Shown here piece by piece: positions 56,744 to 64,000 of a DNA stretch of 64,000 nt. The stretch lies in NCBI GenBank assembly GCA_025617745.1, contig CM046870.1:22859501-22923500 (forward strand). The letters run 5' to 3'. Positions within the stretch are counted from its first letter, which is position 1. Every line of letters begins with the position of its first letter. The DNA comes from Heliocidaris erythrogramma (taxonomy: Eukaryota; Echinodermata; Echinoidea; Camarodonta; Echinometridae). The notes under the pieces were generated by a model. The model did no database searches, was not told where the DNA came from, and worked only from the letters and a program-made list of their open reading frames with translations. The translations under genes were made by a program, and so were the position numbers.

Positions 56744-57095
56744 GAACCTAATCCTTAGCCTTTATCTCAACAATCGTCCATTTGGGGAAGGGAATCATAA
56801 CAAAATCATAACAAAAAGTAAGACCATGTTGATCGATTGTGATCCAATGAATAATAATCATCATGGTCATCCTCCTCCTGCTGATCATATTATTTCAGCA
56901 TGTCATTTATGGAAGGTGAATTATTGGGGTAATGATACAGGCCACCCCCTCCTGAAATATTTGGGGAATATATCACACCCCCCCCCCCCCCTCCGGGATC
57001 GACACCCATGCTTCCATAGCATTTGAAATATTAATTCTAGTACTAGAACCGTCGTTTATGAACTCCCCTCTTGAAAAAAGTGCAGGGTATACATG
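56744..57095. other. No gene seen
   Basis: Short AT-rich flank with a C tract near 56978-56989. No feature recognised. Confidence 0.4.
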
Positions 57096-57107
57096 TATAT
57101 ATCGTAT

Positions 57108-57191
57108 CCGGACAACTACCCCTGGACAACTACCCCCTGGACAACCACCCCGGACAACTATCCCCTAGACAACTACCCCCTAGGACAACTA
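57108..57191. repeat. Minisatellite, ~15-bp unit GGACAACTACCCCCT
   Basis: About six units of 13-16 bp with small variations. It is followed by a T/C-rich tract to about 57600 whose long open frames are composition artefacts. Confidence 0.85.
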
Positions 57192-57600
57192 CTTTCTTGG
57201 ATCTTCTCTTTCTGTCTTTCCTCATTATTCTTTCCCCTTTCTTTATCTTCTCTTGCTGTTTTTCCTTATTTTATTCTTTGTTTTATCTTTCCATCATCTT
57301 GTCTTTTTTCTCTCCTTATGTTTTCCTTTAATTTTTTTCCTTCTATCATCTCTTTCATATTTTGTTCTACCCTACCCCGTGTATTTCTTTATTATTCTCC
57401 TTTCATCTCCTCTTTTGATCTTTCCTTTGTCTCTTATTCTTTGTTGCTTTTATCATCTTCTCTATTCTGTCTTTCTTATTCTATCATCTTCTTCTCTTTC
57501 CTTCATTTATGTTTTCAGTATTTTTCTCTTATTTCTTCCTTTATCTTTGTATGATTTTGTTCTATATTTCTCTTCTAGTTTTCTCCAGAAAGGCGCGGTT
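57192..57600. repeat. T/C-rich low-complexity tract
   Basis: About 400 bp dominated by TTTCTT, TTATC and CTTTC. Frames full of F, S and L in all three + phases follow from composition. Confidence 0.8.
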
Positions 57601-57939
57601 TTTGAGAAGGAACCTGCCATAAATTGTGACTTAATTGTGTAATTTAAATCTAACTGAGATCGAGGATGGGTTCATAGGCGCCGGAGGTGGTGGGAGGGGC
57701 ACAGCGACCCTTTTTAAATTAGTATGGGGGCCGTGTGTCCGGACGCCCAACAAAACTGAAGCCTTCTCTTTTATCTTTTAATTCAACAAAACCTATTCGT
57801 TAACTAGCATTAATTACCATCAATTTTGTTCTCTATAATATTGTCTGACACAAGTGTTAGAAAATTTTAGAAGTATTGCTTGTAAACCTATTTCAGTGGC
57901 TGTTTTAAATCGACTGTCCGGACGCACAACATCTGGGTA

Positions 57940-58040
57940 TACCCAAGAAGTACCCCTTTTTACATGGGAAAAGTGCCCATCTTGCTTTGTTAGAAGTGAC
58001 CCTTTTACAAAGGAAATGTGCCACTTTTACTTTGACAAGA
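57940..58040. repeat. AAGTGCCC/AAGTGACCC-type repeat, first locus
   Basis: AAGTACCCCTTTTTACA, AAAAGTGCCCATCTT, GAAGTGACCCTTTTACA and ATGTGCCACTTTTACTTTG form a degenerate ~30-bp repeat. The same motif appears inverted at 59390-59900 and direct at 62175-62345. Confidence 0.5.
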
Positions 58041-59389
58041 CAGTGTCCCTGTTAGTAGTAGTAGTAATTGTAATTTTCTCACATTTACTTTCTTTATGAT
58101 ATATTCAATGAGAAAGTAATAAACAAGAAATCAACATAATTCTAGTTCCTGAGGTTAAATCATATTTGTACATCATGAAGAACATTATTGCATGTAACAT
58201 TAAAAACTCTTAGATGCACATTAATTTCAAAAACTGCAATGCAAGTATACATAATGATTTAAAACTAAAATAGATTGAAAAATAAATTAAATTGGGATAT
58301 AGGCTACATACATAGCGGAAGGCTGAGAAGTATAAATATGGAGGTAGATAATATTACCAAGTTGCGTTGATACGTATAAGTTGTAAATCACTGTGTACCA
58401 CCATGCTTCAGATAGAAAAGTGGGTTAAAGTAATTTAAAAATAGGAATCAAAGCATAGTCAATTTTGTGGTGTATCAATTCCTGTTAAATGCTGTATACA
58501 TGTACAAATTGAATATGTTTGCAGAATAATAAATTATGGCATATGACGATTCAAGTGCTTTTAAAAATAGGAGTATAATTAAGTTATCTGTACATAATTA
58601 TCTAAATTTAGCCCGTGATATTTAGCAAGAATAGGAAGAATAGGCCAAAATGGACTTAAAGGCCATCTCCGAACTGAAAAATGAAATAGATAAATCATAT
58701 GTCAAACTGAAGCTTATGGGCCACAGAATACAGTAATTGCTACTATTTGCTCACAAAGTGTCATGCAGAGGAGAAATAATTGTTTGAAAGCTTGAATTCA
58801 AGAGCATCAAAAACCGGAAATAATCTCACGAAAAACAGAAGACGACTTGATGACATCATCATATGTAGATGCTATAGGCCACCGGCTGCTTCTTAATGTG
58901 TGTTAACGTGCTGTGCTGTCAGATGATACTAACTGAGAAAAAGTAAAGTACAATAAACAAGAGAAGAAGGGGCACCAATCTAATTCCATAAATTCAATAT
59001 TAATTAATCCTTTTTGTGTTATCCTTTACCCTCCCTCCCCCCTCTCTCTCTCTTTTGATATTCGATTGGGGGAATGTGCCCCCCCCCCCCCAGTTGCCTA
59101 TGAATCTACGCCATTGATTCTGTGTTACTTATCTGACTCGGAGTAATGTGGCTTACTTCTAACATGTCTTATGGCCCTGATTTCACCCGTATGAAGAACG
59201 GTTTAAGGTCATAATTATTGAAATGCAGTATAAATTAGACTCATTGAACAAGAAAATATTCTTATATGGCCTCTAAGTATGTTTACCATAAAGCAACATA
59301 ATCATGATAATGGTTAACAAGACTTGAACAAGTGCAACTATACAGGTGGGCTGTAGAACCGTCTTGAAATAAGGAGTGAGTGGCATTTC
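58041..59389. other. No gene seen
   Basis: AT-rich DNA without recognisable coding or repeat structure, apart from a C tract near 59080-59091. Confidence 0.4.
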
Positions 59390-59900
59390 TCAGAAACGGA
59401 AAATAGCACTTATTGAAAGGGGAATAATCTAAATAAAAATGGGGCACTCTTCAGATTTTAAAAAGAGAGAATTGCCAAAAGGGGAAAAGGACAATGGGGG
59501 AAAAGACACTTGTCAGAAGTAAAAAAAAAACAACAACAAAAGGGAATCCATAAGATTTGAAAAAGGGCACTAATGTCTTATCAAAATGGGAAATGGGCAT
59601 TTATAAGAAAGGGAAATTGTCACTTATTTAGAAGGAAAGAAGGGGCACTGATCAGATTTGAAAAAGGGCACTTAAAAAGTGGTAAAAAGGGGACTTAAAG
59701 AAAAGGAAAAGGGGAACTTATCAGACGTAAATAGAAGCACTCATCAGATTTGAAAGGGGGAACTTAGTAGGGTGGGTAATTATTAGTAGGGTGGGCATTA
59801 TTATAGAAAGAAAAAAGGGCACTTATCAGAAGGCTGAAAAGACGCTTATAAAAGAAAATACGGGGCACTTTTCAGGGTAAAGAGGGGCACCTTTTAAAAA
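59390..59900. repeat. Degenerate GGGCACTTATCAGA repeat cluster
   Basis: More than ten variants of GGGCACTTATCAGA(A/TTT)GAAAAGG at irregular 25-45-bp spacing. They are the inverse complement of the AAGTGCCC cluster at 62175-62345. Confidence 0.65.
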
Positions 59901-59962
59901 TGAGAAACGATCACTTTATGGGTGCTTGAAAAATTTGGTGGAGGCGCTGTCCCCCCCCCCCC

Positions 59963-60330
59963 CCGGGCGCTAAATTTTTTTCCCACGAACTTTTTGTCCC
60001 TGTCCTCCCTGGCGCATGCGCACCTGATCCTTTCCGATCTAAATCAATTTCGCAATCATAGGGTTTATTTCGTAAGCGATATAATGACGGTTGCTCCCAG
60101 CGCCTTGCTGTGGCGAGATGCGTTAGCCCTCGGACATTTAACCTGAAGTATGTGGGTTCGACTCTCAGTTTGGACATTACAAAAATAACGTCTTGTATTT
60201 TTTTATTACTAAAAGTAGGATGAAACTTTGAAACCCCATCCAACTCCAAGCATTGTAGGGCTATTTCAAAGTTGCGCATGTGTCAAGGTCGATAGTGACA
60301 AAAGTTCGTGGGAAAAAAAAGTTCGCCCCC
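59963..60330. mobile_element. Inverted-repeat element enclosing a tRNA-like segment
   Basis: The left arm GCGCTAAATTTTTTTCCCAC, then GAACTTTTTGTCCCTGT pairs with the right arm TGACAAAAGTTCGTGGGAAA, then AAAAAGTTCG. At about 60095-60170 lies a tRNA-like stretch (TGGCGAGATGCG, then GTGGGTTCGACTCTCAG), with A- and B-box-like motifs. Confidence 0.6.
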
Positions 60331-60639
60331 CGCCCCCAGGTAAAAAAGGACATGTTTGTATCAGTACATATTGTTAGGCTGTCCTATGTTTCATCATTTC
60401 CTACCCATGGGGTTGTCGGTCTACTGAGATTATCCCAGCATATTGTTCTATAATAGGTAATGAGCAGTGACAAAATATAATAAATGAAGCTTTATTTGAG
60501 AAGTCGCAATGGTTTTGGGGTACAATTCAATTAGACGAGAACTTCTCCAAACTGAGTTACTTTTAACATATATTAATGCGATATGTATCATATGTGTATT
60601 GTTTTATGACTTTTTCTGTGTTGATATAGTTATGGCAAC

Positions 60640-61110
60640 TGCCGTTTGAAGTAACAAGGAACAATGTCGGTTAAAAATTACAATGAACTCATGCCTGCGT
60701 GCGAGAGGGATTTCGAAAAACATATTTCACTTCCTTGTTCGGTTTTTTTTTTCATTGAAATGTTGGATTTTACATTGTTGAATTGTGACCTCCAATGTCA
60801 CAATGTAATTCAGGTATACATCAATAGTTGATTCTACAAAGAGAATGTATATTCAGTCATAATCATGGTATTGAAGAATTTCGATGAAAGAAAACGATGT
60901 TTAAAAAGTACACGCGAGATATACATGTATCTGTGTGGGAGGAGAACTTCGAAAGAGAAATGTCACTGTCTGGTTCGCTTGCTTTCAACATTGAAATATT
61001 GAATAGAATAAAGACCTTGAAATTCACGGTATGTCAGGTATAATCAAAGGATGTTTTTAAAAGGACAGTGTATCTTGACTCATGATCAGATGATCCTGGT
61101 ATTGAATACT
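60640..61110. repeat. Diverged tandem duplication (~240-bp spacing)
   Basis: The two halves share order and wording: GAGAGGGATTTCGAAAAACA / GGAGGAGAACTTCGAAAGAG, TTGTTCGGTTTTTTTTT / CTGGTTCGCTTGCTTT, GTCAGGTATA-type and GGTATTGAA. Similarity is moderate, so this is old. Confidence 0.45.
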
Positions 61111-62170
61111 GTTCTACCGTTAATGAATGGATTTAATGAAACATGCAGTCTAGACATACTGACATATTCAAGTCAAGCATCCATTGACATTGAGCATGAT
61201 CTTTCTGCATTGTTCTTATGATTTTTGTTGTAAAATGATACCAGAGACGTACTCAGCATAACCCTGACATACCAGAACAGCTTTCCACAACGGCCCTGTC
61301 AGCATTTACTATGTATATGACAATATTTTTAAAGATTGACATGCAGATAAAAGAATATAATCCATTGTATAAATTACTAACAAAGAAATAATTTAATTTA
61401 CGTATATTCCAAATCCAGATTTGAAGACAACTAAGAATAATTAGATTGAAGAAAAGTGTTAAAGTTTGGAAAAACACACAAAAAAAAAAACCAAGATAAA
61501 AAACAAAACAAACACCAATTAAAAAAGAAATGAAACGATTTAACAGTTAACTTAACTTACAGTTTAATGTTATCACCATGCTACCTCTATGAGGCAGCTT
61601 TTTACCTCTGTCAATATACCAAACATTTTAGAATTCTTGAAAAGATCTGGTATCTTTTATAGCATATAGTCTGTCATGTTGTAGATCATTTACTTATTTA
61701 CTGTGGTATAGTGTATTATTATCCATATTGCAATTTAACCTCACAATATTTAAGCACAAAGTATCACTCTCATAATCAAATATACGTGCTATGCCCCAAT
61801 ATAGCCCAATAAGGTGCTGATGGGACGTTAAACAAAACAAAAACAAAAACAAAAACAAAAACTTACAGTTTAAACCTGACATTACAATGAGTGATTTGGA
61901 AACACTTTAGAAAATAACATATTTCCGGGATTGATAAAATCTAAACATTTTGATGATGACGTGTAGATCAACAGTTAATTTGGGTTATTCCGTGACAACT
62001 TAAAAGCATTCAACGACGGTCTATTTCTTTGATTCACACAAAGGCTGTTCCATCGTGTACATCCCATGTATTCAAAAGTAAGGAGGAGAACAAGATAAAA
62101 TCTTACAGAAAGAAAGACTCGCTAAAGAGAGAGATAAGAATGCTTGCATGAGAGTGAAGTGAATTGCTAT
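61111..62170. other. No gene seen; SINE tail at 61815-61862
   Basis: AT-rich DNA. GGTGCTGATGGGACGTTAAA followed by CAAAAACAAAAAC at about 61813-61862 is the 3' end of a tRNA-derived SINE (compare GACGTTAAAGGTCGGTCC at 7782-7800). Confidence 0.4.
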
Positions 62171-62345
62171 GTAAAAGTGCCCCTTCCCCTTTTTGATCTC
62201 TGATATTAAAGCGCCCTGTTCATTTTGTCAAATGCCCCTTTTCAGTCGACAATTTCCCAATTTCCTTTGAAATAAGTGTCCATTTTCCATTCTCATAAGT
62301 GCCCATTATAATTTCTTGTAAGTGCCTTGTATTCTTGGCGCCCCT
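62171..62345. repeat. AAGTGCCC-type repeat, third locus
   Basis: AAAAGTGCCCCTTCCCCTTT, AAATGCCCCTTTTCAG, AAATAAGTGTCCATTTTCC, ATAAGTGCCCATTAT and GTAAGTGCCTTG recur at about 30-40 bp spacing, in opposite orientation to 59390-59900. Confidence 0.6.
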
Positions 62346-64000
62346 CCCTCACTTTGGAAGTCACTCGGTCGTCCCTGAAGACAAGACTAGACTACAAACA
62401 AACCACCTCAGCCCCCTCCCCAGAAAAGAAATATAAAGAAAATATAAATGTCTGCCATGTTAATGCCTGAGGCGTCGCTTAATATTAGTAGGCGAGGGAG
62501 GGGAGGGGGCAATTCATATGTAATGATGTACATTTCTCAGTGAAGCGACAAAGGAGGCTAGCTAGGTCTGAGAGGGGTATATTTTTAAACGTAGAAATCA
62601 CTCAACTAACTCAAAGCTAACGTGGCCCGTACCGTACCGAATAGTATCTTAAACAGTATCTCGCTCAGCCCCATGCATGCATAGGAATTATTTCCCCCCT
62701 TTTTTATTGGGGTGCTATGGGCAGAAAAAAAATTATTCAGTGGCGATCCACCGGCGGACATTATTCTCCTCCTACACCGGGACGAACAAACGAAGTTGCT
62801 GCTACCCCCTCTCTCCTTCCCCATAGGCGTAAATGCATAATTTGGGGAGAGGCTGAAGCTTTTTGCCCGAATTTCAGCCCCTCGTACGCCTGTATTGTAC
62901 AAGCGAGAGAGCAAAGCGACTGAGGATTATTTTGGGGGGCATTTTTAAGCTGCAAAAATGTCATTTTTTATTCAATGTGCCAAGGAAAATTCGCAAAATG
63001 ACCACTGCGATCCAGGTCAAGATCCAAATATTGAACATTGATAAAAGTCCCTTTTTTACTTCCTTCTCAAATAGGGGCACAACACTGACGGAACAAGTGA
63101 GAAATAGTCAAGGAATTTAGGAAGGCAACCGAAAGTTGATATTTGTTCAAATGTAGAACATTTGGAAATGCGATTTTATATTTTGACATATACTGGGGCA
63201 AAATATTTAAAAAAAAACAGGGGTTAAACTAGTACTAACTACGAGGGGGCATGGGGCACGTGCCCCGCAAATCAGATGGGGAAAAGGAAAATAATGAAAG
63301 AGGAGAAAAGAGAGAGTGAAAAGATGGGGAGAGGAAAATAAAAAATAAGACAATAATTGTACTCTTTTCGTGCGCACCAACCCCCAATCAGCGGCCTCAT
63401 AAATTCACAGTGAATTTTTGGAGTTAGACCGGTGACCCTCCCCCGCCCCCCAATGTTGCCAGTGCCCCCTCAATGCACTCTGGTTACGCCACAAGTAACA
63501 AAAGGCTGATGAAATCTACATGACATAGTAGCGATAATTATTAATTTTAGCCCTTCAAAAACACTACTTATATCTAAACGGTGTATCCTGATCTGGGGCG
63601 CAAAATAACGAGATCCTGCATTTACCCTGCTGATTAGGAGGCGCGTGATCCTAAAATGATTATGGGCCTTCTGTATCTTCTCCTCTTTAGTTTTTCTCTA
63701 TATTGCGTGTTGTACGCCCCCTTTAAATACCGCTTATGCCACCTGCCCCCCTCCCCTTCCACCGTAGATCCGCCAATGATATTATTACAAATTGTTTCGC
63801 TAAATCCCGTTAGAAAAGCCAGGGTTTCGGATAAGGGGTGCAGAATAAATGTTATAATAGGCAGGAGAGCAACGAGAAGAACATTTCCCCCGTTATTTCG
63901 AACCTTTTTAAAATGCTATACACGTATAGCCAATATTGGGGTACGTAATAGAGATCCTATCGCAATATGTGCGAGGGAGCAAAAAAGCTTTCCGCATTCG
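62346..64000. other. No gene seen; dispersed-repeat DNA
   Basis: Several CCCCC-rich repeat segments (GGGGCACGTGCCCCGCAAAT near 63252; GTAGATCCGCCAAT near 63764). The segment GATCTGGGGCGCAAAATAAC near 63591 recurs near 20491. Open frames at 62606-62964 on both strands have no recognisable domain. Confidence 0.4.

Noticed and set aside
57071..57642. Overlapping hydrophobic open frames resembling membrane proteins
   Set aside because: T/C-rich low-complexity DNA gives F/S/L-rich frames in all three phases.

Overview
This is eukaryotic, animal-type DNA. It holds one protein-coding host gene with GT-AG introns, and nearly everything else is recognisable or suspected repeat: three LINE-type retrotransposons, many short inverted-repeat DNA elements, tRNA-derived SINE pieces, microsatellites and unusually frequent G/C homopolymer runs. 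The mix (L2/CR1-like and other non-LTR elements, short elements ending in GGCGGATCCAGG-like sequence, a TTAA-flanked repeat starting AGGCCAAGTCC) suggests a marine deuterostome, most likely an echinoderm such as a sea urchin. That placement is inference from repeat style, not from a species-specific match.

The host gene is a minus-strand member of the SLC6 (neurotransmitter:sodium symporter) family. I rebuilt 13 exons from 41061 down to 5916. They join in frame with matching intron phases into 582 codons covering TM1 to TM12; the C-terminal exon was not found and may lie outside the window. The fold and the landmark motifs (WRFP, NGGG, the paired cysteines of extracellular loop 2, SYNKFH) are intact, but many residues that normally bind substrate and sodium are replaced. 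Exon 3 also has a partial tandem copy, and the two copies differ at the substrate-site tyrosine position of TM3.

Layout on the + strand: 1-1165, satellite of about 356-bp units carrying RFX/X-box-like palindromes; 1166-5915, repeats and poly-G/C; 5916-41061, the SLC6 gene. Intron 4 (21663-37081) carries a frameshifted LINE interrupted by an inverted-repeat element that holds a piece of Harbinger transposase, a pair of adjacent palindromes, a possible solo LTR and a 5'-truncated LINE with an 18-bp target duplication. Intron 6 carries a tRNA-like gene and a decayed LINE. From 41062 to 53400 there is no recognisable host gene, only LINE fragments, a tRNA-like sequence, short inverted-repeat elements and a compound repeat built round a 26-bp minisatellite (51016-52070). 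At 53451-56480 lies a LINE with one uninterrupted 1009-codon endonuclease/reverse transcriptase frame. From 56744 to the end there are minisatellites, AAGTGCCC-rich repeats and one more inverted-repeat element.

The transposon genes and the transporter are functionally unrelated. The repeats matter to the host gene mainly because they lengthen its introns, and in one case (exon 5) a microsatellite starts right at the splice donor.
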